The notes under the pieces are model-generated. The model worked only from the letters and a program-made list of their open reading frames with translations. It had not been told where the DNA came from and searched no databases. Positions 16,922-26,500 of a stretch of 64,000 nt of DNA are shown here, one piece after another (the first letter of the stretch is position 1; every line of letters begins with the position of its first letter). Location: assembly GCF_014174405.1 (NCBI RefSeq), contig NZ_JACEGA010000001.1, positions 2,323,001-2,387,000 on the forward strand, read 5' to 3'. Both the position numbers and the translations under genes were made by a program. This DNA comes from Variimorphobacter saccharofermentans (GTDB lineage Bacteria; Bacillota; Clostridia; Lachnospirales; Lachnospiraceae).

Positions 16922-17650
16922 TTAATCATGACGTTCCTCAAAATTGTCATAATTCTCACAAAACCTAGCCGCAAAAGAGGGTTCTTCTCCAGCTTTGTAT
17001 AAATGTGAAACATCACCAAATGCACTCATTCTAAAATAAGCTATCCCTTTTCTACGCTCTTCCGTTATAAGAGTGGTTACAGAGGTCGGCGCAGCACAAA
17101 ATCCATGCCATAAAACTACTGGTGAGATTCCTAAGAGGTGACTTAAGATTAAACATTCCACACCAAAATGGCAGAAAAGAACTATCGTATCTCTATTCGG
17201 ATTAATTGCTCGGTATAAATTACCTTCACGTACATATCCATGTTTATCTAAAATCTTATCAATGCCTTCAAAAACTTTATTTGCCTCCGCTATTACATTA
17301 CCTTTTTTCATAATCGGTGCTGTATACCAGCGGTCTTTATCATAGTACTCATTCACCACTGTCCAATCCTGCGGAAGTAGGTCCCAGCATATTCTTTCCC
17401 TGCCTAAGCTCTCATCATAAATAAGTGCGTCAAATTCTCTGAGCCATGGTAATACCTCTGCTGTGCGTTTCATTTTATTTAATGTGACATTCGCTGTATC
17501 ACGTGCTCTTCCAAGGGGGGATACATAGAATTCCTTTATATCCATAGCTGCTATCCTATTTGATAAAATCTCTGCTTCCTTCCACCCCTTATCGGTTAGT
17601 GAATCCTTTTCATAGTCCGGATCACCATGGCGTATAATTAGTAATCTCAT
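16922..17650 (-). CDS. Histidine phosphatase family protein
   Basis: A 242-residue phosphoglycerate-mutase-like phosphatase. The N-terminal IIRHGDPDY has the catalytic RHG at residues 7-9 and SPLGRARDTA near 44 has the second conserved Arg. LFCHFGVE near 158 contains the second His. The family dephosphorylates small metabolites. The insert between the two halves contains several Trp and Tyr (residues about 80-115), as in other clostridial members. The start follows AAGGAG with good spacing. No partner gene shows its substrate. Confidence 0.87.
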   Translation of the reverse strand: MRLLIIRHGDPDYEKDSLTDKGWKEAEILSNRIAAMDIKEFYVSPLGRARDTANVTLNKMKRTAEVLPWLREFDALIYDESLGRERICWDLLPQDWTVVNEYYDKDRWYTAPIMKKGNVIAEANKVFEGIDKILDKHGYVREGNLYRAINPNRDTIVLFCHFGVECLILSHLLGISPVVLWHGFCAAPTSVTTLITEERRKGIAYFRMSAFGDVSHLYKAGEEPSFAARFCENYDNFEERHD

Positions 17651-17714
17651 ATAGTCAACTCCTTGTTTGTATGCTTTGTAGTTTCTTATAAGCTTTCATT
17701 ATAAGACATAAAGA

Positions 17715-18254
17715 TTACATTTCTACTATCTTTCTAACAGTATTCGCATTCCTGATCGTAATCATTTCTCCAATACCTGCACTTGCTGTTTTCTTCCACC
17801 AATTTGCCTTGGAATAATTCCATCTGTCAAACGACCAGAAAATAAGATTTTTATATATGCAGACCTTTTCAAGGTTCTCCGTTGGTTCACCGATTTTATT
17901 GGATATCTCTTCAGCGGTAGCAGGAGGCATTACAAAAATCAAATTATCATATATATCATTATTCTTCGTTCCCCACCAATCTGGTGCATTGTAAAGTGCA
18001 TCCATTATACTATCTATATCTGTGACATACACCGGTATTGCTAAATCAAACTTATCTTTAATTAACTTTTCCAGCCCGCATGTAAGGGTAGTTTCACTAT
18101 CCGATTCATATGAAAAGATTACATTTCCACTATTAAGATATGTTTTAACTGTATCATAACCAGCTTCACTTAGGTATTCTTTTAATTCAGCCATAGAAAT
18201 CTTGTTTTTCCCGCTGATGTTGATTCCTCTTAATAATGCAATATACCTTTTCAT
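17715..18254 (-). CDS. DUF1697 family protein
   Basis: A 179-residue DUF1697 protein. It opens MKRYIALLRGINISGKNKI, the family hallmark (ALLRGINVGG-like), then has YLNSGNVIF near residue 42 and ends with NWWKKTASAGIGEMITIRN, also typical. The frame is open for 37 codons upstream, but family length and that N-terminus set the start at 18254. The function is unknown; a structure of the family shows a ferredoxin-like pair of domains. It follows a zinc-ribbon gene by 70 bases. Confidence 0.85.
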   Translation of the reverse strand: MKRYIALLRGINISGKNKISMAELKEYLSEAGYDTVKTYLNSGNVIFSYESDSETTLTCGLEKLIKDKFDLAIPVYVTDIDSIMDALYNAPDWWGTKNNDIYDNLIFVMPPATAEEISNKIGEPTENLEKVCIYKNLIFWSFDRWNYSKANWWKKTASAGIGEMITIRNANTVRKIVEM

Positions 18255-18324
18255 TCCATAGCTCTCTTTCATGCGATAGTATAATATAGGAAAATCATAA
18301 CAATTGAAGATAATAAAGTCAACG

Positions 18325-18783
18325 TTATATATGAGTAGAATTTTGCTCTTGTAAATAAGTCTCAACTTCCTGCTGAGATAATTTTCTTATTTGCGTTTTC
18401 GGCGATTCATGAAAGGATTCCTGTTGAAAAAGTGGCTTCATCTGTTCACATGTTTTATCTTTATTCTTTGCAAGATAAGTCAACAAATCATCCGTACCAG
18501 CAAAGATTTTAAATGATTTTCTCCCCTTGTTTCCGGTTATTTCATATATTCCACATGGAGTCTTTGTAGATACGTCCGCAGTACGAAGATACAGCTTCGC
18601 TATATCCAATGTTCTGAACGGGAATTTCCAACGTTGTACTTCTCTTTTTTCATCCTTATCTATACAAATACATCGACCGCAGGTTCCACAAATATACTGT
18701 GTATGATTTTCCAAGCAATTTCTTGGCTCTAACAGGGGTGTAATTCGATTGTCTGCACTGTAACACTCAGGACATATATTCAT
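18325..18783 (-). CDS. Zinc-ribbon hypothetical protein
   Basis: A 152-residue protein with a four-Cys zinc ribbon at the N-terminus (CPEC near residue 4 and CGTCGRC near 32), then a basic region and a Gln/Glu-rich tail. I do not recognise the rest. RBS AGGAGGAT precedes the ATG. The ribbon suggests nucleic acid or protein binding. It sits between the DUF1697 gene and a DUF3795-like gene, all on the minus strand, possibly co-transcribed. Confidence 0.68.
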   Translation of the reverse strand: MNICPECYSADNRITPLLEPRNCLENHTQYICGTCGRCICIDKDEKREVQRWKFPFRTLDIAKLYLRTADVSTKTPCGIYEITGNKGRKSFKIFAGTDDLLTYLAKNKDKTCEQMKPLFQQESFHESPKTQIRKLSQQEVETYLQEQNSTHI

Positions 18784-18858
18784 AAAGATATCCTCCTAAT
18801 AAGCTTCTTACATATTTCTCTATTTTATATATTGTTCTAACTAACATATGAGTATCCG

Positions 18859-19923
18859 TTAATTACTATATTCTTTCTCCAGCAGCTTAAATCCTTCATA
18901 CACATCCTGCCCCAGTATCTCCTGAGTTTTTGAGAAATCATATCTCTCATGAAGCTTATCATGTGTTTTAAGAAACGCTTTCTTTCCATATTTTCTGATA
19001 AACATAGCCTGTGCCTTTGCTGAAGCTGCTCCATCGTTATCAGGCATATAAAAGCCTTTTGTACAGTTCTCCAGATCCGAACATTCATAGCATCCGTCTA
19101 TTTTCTTATCCATGCAGCATACCATGTTAGGACATCTTCTATCTTCATATATAGTTGCAAAGGAGCAGACATTATACTCCGTCCTGCAGGACCCGCACCA
19201 TTCACCCAGGAAACAATGATTACAGGAGAGTCCACAATATGCTACTGGATCCACTCCTTTACGAACATTTTTGCACAGTTTATTCTTAATTCGCTTCATT
19301 GCCTCGATATGCATGCTCCAATGTCTGCTGAATGGCATTTTAATCAGACCACGAATATCCTTATTGCACCAGTAATCAATAAGCCAGATGGCATTCTCAT
19401 TCGGACTGACACAACCGATGCTAGCAAGCTTATCTTTGTCCTCAACCGAATATCTTGTCTTCATCTGTGAATATTCCAGATTTAAAAGAATTGAATTAGT
19501 AGATAACATAACCTCCCTGGCATATTCATATAAATACTTGATATTAAGTTTTTTTGAAAATTCTGCAATTTCCTGCCCCTGTAACTCATTGCCTGTTGTA
19601 ATGATAGGTGAACCGATCTTCTTCTGATAATCACCAGTCATTAATATCTGCTCGTCTCCTGCAATCAAAGAATGTGCTACAATATCCTCAATTCGAAAGA
19701 TGTGCCAGATTGAATACGCCAGTGTTTTACTGTGATAGCCCTCCGTATTTGCAAAAGGCATCTGATAAAATGCCTTGGCAGGATATCCATTCACAATCTG
19801 AGAAATCTGCTCAAACATTTCCTTACGGAATTCAATAAGCAGTTCTATTGCATCCTTATATGTAGTTTCTTTATCAAGAAGTACCTGGATCCGTTTGATT
19901 TTCTCTGACCATTCTTTATTCAT
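18859..19923 (-). CDS. DinB-like domain fused to Cys-rich DUF3795-like domain
   Basis: A 354-residue two-domain protein. Residues about 1-215 look like a DinB-type four-helix bundle, with H63 (GYHSK), H74 (SIWHIFRIEDIV) and H203 (SRHWSMHIEAMKRI) as possible metal ligands. Residues about 225-345 are Cys-rich: CGLSCNHCFLGEWCGSCR, then CP-x-x-VCC and CYECSDLENC, the pattern of DUF3795, a presumed zinc or iron-sulfur domain. Each half exists alone elsewhere; the fusion suggests a metal- or thiol-dependent transferase with its own Cys module, but that is inference. AGGAGGAA precedes the start. Confidence 0.72.
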   Translation of the reverse strand: MNKEWSEKIKRIQVLLDKETTYKDAIELLIEFRKEMFEQISQIVNGYPAKAFYQMPFANTEGYHSKTLAYSIWHIFRIEDIVAHSLIAGDEQILMTGDYQKKIGSPIITTGNELQGQEIAEFSKKLNIKYLYEYAREVMLSTNSILLNLEYSQMKTRYSVEDKDKLASIGCVSPNENAIWLIDYWCNKDIRGLIKMPFSRHWSMHIEAMKRIKNKLCKNVRKGVDPVAYCGLSCNHCFLGEWCGSCRTEYNVCSFATIYEDRRCPNMVCCMDKKIDGCYECSDLENCTKGFYMPDNDGAASAKAQAMFIRKYGKKAFLKTHDKLHERYDFSKTQEILGQDVYEGFKLLEKEYSN

Positions 19924-20129
19924 CGCTTATTTTCCTCCTTATTTTCATCATCTCAGAAGCCCTGTAAGAACTTGGACTTCATATTTTTCTATTATTATAC
20001 CAGATCTGCCCAGATAGAACAAGTGTTCTTATTGCATTTTCTCCAAAATATGTTCTTTATCCAATTACTCTTCAATATCATAAAATTTTGAAGTAAATTA
20101 ACTTAATTATTCGTTAACCAAATTGTGGT

Positions 20130-20583
20130 GAGAATACAAGAGACATCTCTGGTTGGTAAGTATCAGCCAGAAGTTCATTTGAAGGAAATGATAATTCTTA
20201 AACTACTTCTATCTATGAAGAATATTTAAGCATGTTACTGGAAATGTGAAAGATGGTTTTAAGGTTAACGGTGAAGAATTGACACCTGTTGGAGAAGATG
20301 CATATCAAGTAAAATCAGAGGAATATATAAGGTTTATACAAAAAGGTGATAATCTATATTATGCTCCAAGCCAGTATTATACTTCATACGTACGAGTTCC
20401 TTGGTATGAAGGCGAGACCTGGCAGCTATCCATATTACTAGCATTTGTAGCAATAAGCCTGTTAGCTTTTATCGTATCAATGATCAGAATAATAATTGGT
20501 ATAAAACACAAAAAGAATATGAATTTCATATTAATTAATATACATTCGATGCAACCTGATAGGCTTCTAATAACAATATTTTA
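20130..20583 (+). pseudogene. Serine hydrolase (beta-lactamase family) 3' remnant
   Basis: From about 20246 the plus strand encodes DGFKVNGEELTPVGEDAYQV, a stretch with YIRFIQKGDNLYYAPSQYY, then a transmembrane helix (LSILLAFVAISLLAFIVSMI). This is the C-terminal accessory domain and membrane helices of clostridial class-C beta-lactamase-like serine hydrolases. Another piece, LVGKYQPEVHLKE, lies upstream (about 20155) in a different frame, so at least one frameshift is present. The whole catalytic domain is missing. The 200 bases before 20130 show nothing recognisable. Confidence 0.6.
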
Positions 20584-20599
20584 ATAGCAGGATTTAAAT

Positions 20600-20937
20600 T
20601 CATCTTTTGCTTACTCTTGATTCAATATATTTAATTATAGCTGTCGTTTCTCCTAATGCAGCAAGAGAATCACCAAGCTTTTTCGCATTCTCAGTATAAG
20701 TCTGATTCACGCTACTGGAAATGAATGAAGACCGATAAAGCCAGGTAATCCCATTAGAACTGGTATCGGTAAAAAGTAATTCTTCGTCCCGTTTATATCA
20801 TGAAAATTCGGATCTCTTGCCGCACATAATGCGACTTCGTATCCTCGCTCAATAAATGCTTGTGCAAGCTTTTGCGTTCTTGAAAAAGGACCTGAAGTTT
20901 CAGCCATTGCTGACATAGGTACGATCAATATTTTCAT
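20600..20937 (-). pseudogene. Glycosyltransferase with large internal deletion
   Basis: The 5' end MKILIVPMSAMAETSGPFSR then LAQAFIERGYEVALCAARDP is the N-terminus of a MGT/UGT-type glycosyltransferase, with RBS AAGGTGG. After about 75 codons the frame breaks at LHSFPVA-stop, and in another frame the sequence reads VNQTYTENAKKLGDSLAALG then ETTAIIKYIESR and a stop at 20600, which is the C-terminus of the same family. About 300 residues between are gone. It is a clean internal deletion leaving both ends. Confidence 0.8.
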
Positions 20938-20973
20938 ATAATTCATCCACCTTTATACTCTCTTCGCCTATTA

Positions 20974-21963
20974 CTAATCAACAAGGTCATTCTGAAATCT
21001 TGAAAGATGTTCATACGGGAGGATCAGTCTTCCGCGAAACAGGCCACAGCCATCGTTAATCAGCGAATTATCCATTGCTGAAAACATATTAACATCCAAT
21101 TTTGCTAATTCAAGCTTCTGTAACGCGATACCCCTTTCATAAGCATCATCAAAATATATATTTTCTCCTTTTGGAATCGCATCTCGTTTTGCTCTTTCTC
21201 TCTCCTGTCGTTTTTCATAGCCCAAATGATTGGCTGGACCAATTTCAGCGAAGTCATCCATTTCTTTCGTGCGAAGCTGCACCTCCACATAACAACGGGC
21301 AATGTTATCATAGAATGTTATATGTAGCGAACGATACCCATTGGTCTCCGGATTAATAACATAATCCCTATAGTACGGGCTTACGCTCTCTCTTAACAGA
21401 GGGGTTTTTTTCTGCTCCCCAAGATAAGCCAGTTCTGCGGTAAATCCACGTTCCTCCATAAAGGCGGGCAACTGGTTTGCGACATCATATAAATACTTAA
21501 TTTCTTCATCCGCGAGTATCTCATTCTCTTTCAAATGACATTTAGGAAGGGAAATCACAATTCTATAAGCTATCAAGTCCCGAAAGCAGGATAAATAGTT
21601 TTTCAGTTCAGGAAGAGTTGGATAAGTACCATGTTTCATATAATACTCGTAAATATATTCCACAATGTATCCATTAAATTTGGCTTCCGCACGTATCAGA
21701 GATTTAATTCTACCTTTAAAAGTAAACGCAAGAAACGGATATTCATTTGCCATATATTTATAAAAATCCCTAATCCTCTGAGATTGCGAAGTCAGGAATT
21801 CGTTGTGCTGTAATAGTTCCATAATCTGAAGCAGAAAATTACAGTGCATAAGATCGATCTGATTATGAGTCTTTATCGCTGACTGTTTCAAATCCTTAGA
21901 ATATCTCTGTAATATTTTAAGAACCGTATCACCTGAATATAAATAATCATTTAATTTTATCAT
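20974..21963 (-). CDS. RelA/SpoT-domain protein
   Basis: A 329-residue protein with a RelA/SpoT nucleotidyltransferase domain at about residues 75-270. FKGRIKSLIRAEAK, CFRDLIAYRIVIS, NGYRSLHITF and EVQLRTKEMDDFAEIGPANH match the (p)ppGpp synthetase motifs in order. An unfamiliar helical N-terminus (1-75) replaces the hydrolase domain, and no TGS or ACT domain follows. It is longer than RelP/RelQ small alarmone synthetases (about 210-260). Residues needed for activity seem present, so it may make (p)ppGpp or transfer pyrophosphate to another target. The start has only a weak ribosome site. Confidence 0.8.
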   Translation of the reverse strand: MIKLNDYLYSGDTVLKILQRYSKDLKQSAIKTHNQIDLMHCNFLLQIMELLQHNEFLTSQSQRIRDFYKYMANEYPFLAFTFKGRIKSLIRAEAKFNGYIVEYIYEYYMKHGTYPTLPELKNYLSCFRDLIAYRIVISLPKCHLKENEILADEEIKYLYDVANQLPAFMEERGFTAELAYLGEQKKTPLLRESVSPYYRDYVINPETNGYRSLHITFYDNIARCYVEVQLRTKEMDDFAEIGPANHLGYEKRQERERAKRDAIPKGENIYFDDAYERGIALQKLELAKLDVNMFSAMDNSLINDGCGLFRGRLILPYEHLSRFQNDLVD

Positions 21964-22035
21964 AACTTTCTTTGCATCTGTTCATGTTCTTACAGATGAA
22001 CTCTCCTATCCTTCGTACTTAAAGTATAACCTTAT

Positions 22036-23340
22036 TCATCGTTCAACCTTAACGCAGTTTCTTCCACTTGATTTTGCCAAGTACAATGCTTTATCAACAC
22101 GATCGAACGCCCCTTTAACCTTGTCATTTTTATTTATTCCAGTTATACCGATACTGCAGGTAATATTTCCAGCCGTATCGAAACTCTCTTCGGAAATTCT
22201 CATTCTCATATTTTCAGCGATAGCCGTAAGCTCAGCAGCATCTATATTATAGCATACGGCTACAAATTCATCTCCGCCCCAACGTCCGATTTTAATATTA
22301 TAGGATTTCAAAAAATCACAGGCAATTACAGCAAAGTGCTTTAATGTGATATCCCCTATGGAATGACCATATATATCATTGATTGTCTTAAAGTAATCAA
22401 TATCCATCATCATTATAGAAAGGGGTCGTTCGATTTCTTTACTGTTTTCAATCGCATTATAAAGCTCGGTCTCAATTCTGCCATGGTTATATACACCCGT
22501 TAAGGAATCCTTTGAAGCAAGTTCTTCATTCTTTTTAAGGGTAGACAATATTTCAAGAGAATTTTCGTGTATATCCTGAACCAGGAATACAAATCTGAAA
22601 TCATCATTATTATTTGTTTCGGCACGGCTGAAAATCAACTTGACCCAGATATATTTTCCATCAAGATTTTGCATCTGACAGTCAAACGATGTAGTTCTTC
22701 CCGGTGCAAGTTTCTTTTTCAGATAATCAGGATCTGTGTGTTCGAGAAAGAGAGGCTGGTCCTCGTACCAAATCATGTTTACAATCATCATACGCCAGTT
22801 AGAATATTTTAATTCGGTTGCATTCATAGGCTCCTCAGAAATTTCCGTAATACTAATACTGTTTGTTGTATCCCTGATAAGATCAACATACATGGAGAAG
22901 AGGTATGTGTTCTGAATGTTATTTATTTTTTCATTGGTCAGGTACTCCTGTATATATTCGCTGTTGTCAAGTTCGTCGAGAATGAGCATATAAATGTTTT
23001 TATCATTGATAGGATATATTGTCATTTGAATGATATGTGGAATATTGTTATATACAAGCTTTAATCTTTTACTATATTTGCCATGGAATTTACCGAATGA
23101 CGGAACAAAGACTTGATAATCGCTTGTAATTTTTTTCGAATTACTTAGGTGAAACCATAGTTTTTCAATGAGGTCATGATAATTACCGCTATCTTCAATA
23201 ATATCTATAAATATCCCCTTTTTAGAAATACATCTATAGCTGTCAATTTCAGCATTAACAATTAGGATCGTATCTACTTTTTCAATAAAAAGTTCAGAAA
23301 TATCCTCTAGAGTAAACTCTTCTAATTTATTCACGTTCAT
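22036..23340 (-). CDS. PAS-GGDEF diguanylate cyclase
   Basis: A 434-residue cytoplasmic protein. Two PAS-like sensory regions (about 1-130 and 150-260) precede a GGDEF domain (about 270-432) that opens DSLTGVYNHGRIE, contains MMDIDYFKTINDIYGHSIGD and has the intact active site WGGDEFVAV at about 351-359. The inhibitory RxxD site normally found just before GGDEF is replaced (KSYN), so product feedback is probably lost. It should make cyclic di-GMP in response to a cytoplasmic signal. No EAL domain or c-di-GMP riboswitch was noticed nearby. Confidence 0.9.
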   Translation of the reverse strand: MNVNKLEEFTLEDISELFIEKVDTILIVNAEIDSYRCISKKGIFIDIIEDSGNYHDLIEKLWFHLSNSKKITSDYQVFVPSFGKFHGKYSKRLKLVYNNIPHIIQMTIYPINDKNIYMLILDELDNSEYIQEYLTNEKINNIQNTYLFSMYVDLIRDTTNSISITEISEEPMNATELKYSNWRMMIVNMIWYEDQPLFLEHTDPDYLKKKLAPGRTTSFDCQMQNLDGKYIWVKLIFSRAETNNNDDFRFVFLVQDIHENSLEILSTLKKNEELASKDSLTGVYNHGRIETELYNAIENSKEIERPLSIMMMDIDYFKTINDIYGHSIGDITLKHFAVIACDFLKSYNIKIGRWGGDEFVAVCYNIDAAELTAIAENMRMRISEESFDTAGNITCSIGITGINKNDKVKGAFDRVDKALYLAKSSGRNCVKVER

Positions 23341-23449
23341 TATTAATTCCTCACTTTCGGTTGGAATACAGTTCTCCAGTTATCCAGGTTTGCCTTAGGT
23401 TTTAATTAATTTCAATTATACCCCACCCAATAGTTATTTTCAAATAAAA

Positions 23450-23490
23450 GTACCTCCTAAGATTAGCTTTTCTCAAATCTTAGGAGGTAC
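23450..23490 (-). terminator. Terminator of xylanase gene
   Basis: GTACCTCCTAAGATT pairs with AATCTTAGGAGGTAC (about 14 bp), followed on the minus strand by TTTTATTTG. Note that the stem contains TAGGAGG, a Shine-Dalgarno-like string. Confidence 0.85.
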
Positions 23491-23541
23491 AATACATCTT
23501 ATTTCATATGGCGTTTAAGATCCATTCGATACGGAGTTAAT

Positions 23542-26500
23542 CTATTCTTTTGCCAAACCAACAGATATAATATTCCAGTATGAATCTTTTTCTTTATATT
23601 CTCTGTCAAAGATCAATGGATCCTGTGATCCACGCCATGAATGCTGATCATTGATACCCCATAATGTTACAGAGGAGATAATATCTTTGTAATCAATATA
23701 AATCTGGAACAAATCTTTATAGATCTGCGCCTGTTTTGCTGCCATCGCTGAATCCGGTGCAGGTCCATTACCGTCAATTGATGTTGCAATATCAAGCTCT
23801 GTTATCTGAACTTCGTAACCTGCTGCAGCAAATTTCTCAATTGTGTCTCTATATTGATCCATTGGTGGATAATAGATATTTACATGACTTTGCATACCGA
23901 TACCATCAACATTACCTGCTGCTTTGGCATCCGCTAACAGCTCAATGATCTTTTCTGCCTTTCCTTCATCATATTCGTTATAATCATTGTAGTATAGCTT
24001 AATTCCAGTACCTTCTGAAGCTTTTCTGGCAAATTCAAAAGCCTTTGTAACATAAGAATAGTCTCCATAAACTGTTTTCCAATGGTTTGAACCCATACTC
24101 ATGGAAGATACCACTTCGTTACATATATCATATGCATAGAATAGATCGGGATAATTCTCTTTAATGTGTCCAAATACCTCATCCATGAACTGTTGTAAAC
24201 GGATATCCATCGTTGCTACATCTACATATGCACCATTATCCTCAAAGCCTTCTTTAAAGAACCAGGTTGGTGTCTGACTATGCCATACGAAGGTGTGTCC
24301 TCTCATTTTCAGGCCATGAGCAACAGCAAAATTGCAATATTCGTCCATCTTAGTAAAGTCACACTTAATTGCACCTCCGGATACCGTGGCAACTCGATCT
24401 AATAATGCTTCCGGCTTCATATCATTTTCCGCTGTAATACTATTGTATTGCGATAATAAATTCTGTGTATAATTTGTGTCAGCTAATCCGTTCAAATGAA
24501 CTGCTGCCCCAATTAAGAATTTATCTGCATATACATCCTTTAAGCTGTAGCTTCCAATACCAGCAATTGCTGCATCCAATTCAGCACTTGCCTGCTTCAT
24601 TTGATCATTTGTTGCATCAGCCTTAGCAAGAATATCTTCTGCGGCTGCTACTGCTTTCTTAATCTCTTCACCATTATTGATGAAGTCTAAGTTTAATCCA
24701 GCATATTTTTGGATGACACCAATAAAGGTTATTACATCGTTCAATGCATTAAATGCTGCATCCAATTCGGCTTGAGTTGTAGCAGAAATAACTGCTGTAT
24801 TCGCTGCTTCAATTCTTACCGTAAGAGCTCCTACACCTTTTGTAAATCCGGTTGTATCCGTATTTCTTGCGGTATCAATTAATGCCATTAATTTATATGG
24901 ATTTAGTCCAGGAGTATCTCCGGCTTTTTTACCGGTAAGTATTATTTCACCAAATACGGCTGGGTTCCTCCATGCACTATCCGTTGTATCAAATAAGGTA
25001 ATTGTACCTGCTCTACTCGTTCCGATGCCGTCATTCACCTGTAATTCTATGCCATATATTGTATTATTGGTAGCAACATTCTGTAATGCAATTCTGGCTT
25101 CAACAAGGTATTCTTGATCACCGGTCTTTGTAGCTGTATAGAATCGGCTGAGATCACCACTACCCAATGACTGGGCATTCTCATAATTTACTCTAAATTG
25201 CAAATCATCAGAACCATACGAGGAGGTCTTATCATTATTCTCATCCAAGAATATTTCGATAGAATCCTTCTCATGAACCTGACTCGGTGCAACTGTCATA
25301 TTAGGATCTTTTACCCTGGCTAGAACATAAAGGGCATTATCATCCCACAATACCTTAAATGTTGCAGTTGCCTGTACTGCTGCATTGTTGATATGCGGAG
25401 GCTTAATCTCAATTGCGTTATTCCAAACCTCGTCTATTTCACCATCTATTTTAGGTGTACCATATTTACCAACAATTCTTCCATCCGCTGTAAATCCATT
25501 TTCATCCGTTACGATATCTGGATCGACTGCTCCTTTTTCAGCAAAGAACACATCCGGTAATATGTTATATAAGTACTGATTTACACATTGCCATGTATGA
25601 GTTCCATCTGGCAGTAATAGTAAGTATAGGTTACCCTGTGATAAATCTGCATTGTAATTAAAGATTGGATTGCCCTCACTGTCTTTATAATCGGCCATAG
25701 CGGGAATTGCATTTACCATTCCACCATAAGCAATGTCATCCGTACCGGTAGATGCAAATACATAGTAGTCATTCATGGCATAGCCTTTTACGACACTGGT
25801 AAAATCAGTATTTCCCGGACCACCACTGATTGGCAGATAATACTTGAAATAATCAAAGCAATTTCTCATAATCGTAAAAGTACAGCTCGATCCTTGAGAG
25901 AAACCACCCACTGCATAATGATTTCTTACTGCTTTCAGATCATCCTTAGAACCTGATGCAGCATACGTATTATATTTTGTTGCTATATAAGGCATTATCT
26001 CATTAACTATTTCATATTGTAGTCTTCCAGATTCCATACCTCTATAGTAGGGGGTAACAATGATCATCGGATCAAGTTCGCCATTGGCTATCATCATATC
26101 AAGAACTTTCTTCATTACAGTCGTTACATTCGGATTATCATCGCCAAAGACTGTATTTTGATCTTCGGATGTACCATGAATTAGGTATAATACATTATAT
26201 CTGGTATTCTTATCATCAGGATTATAACCTGCTGGAAGGTATACCAGCATATTCTTTTGCACTGCATTTCCCCGTTCTCCGTTATCACTATACTCATAAG
26301 TGTCATAGTAGTCTCTTACAACAGTTCCTTTTGCCGTATCATCATAAGGTGCTGCAGTAAGATATTCGGCAGGAATTCTTCTGAACTCCTTGATCTTTGA
26401 TATAGCAGGATCTATGTCTTTTATGTCTTTATGAACAAGGTCTCTAATTGCCTGATTCAAAGAAGCATACAGGGCATCGACCTGAGTCTGATCACCTGTA

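Noticed and set aside
16804..17025. A 73-codon minus-strand frame overlapping the histidine phosphatase end
   Set aside because: It overlaps the real gene's 3' end in another frame and has no homology-like features.
23450..23490. TAGGAGG in the hairpin as a ribosome site for a small gene
   Set aside because: It is part of a symmetrical stem with a T-rich exit, and no sensible frame follows.
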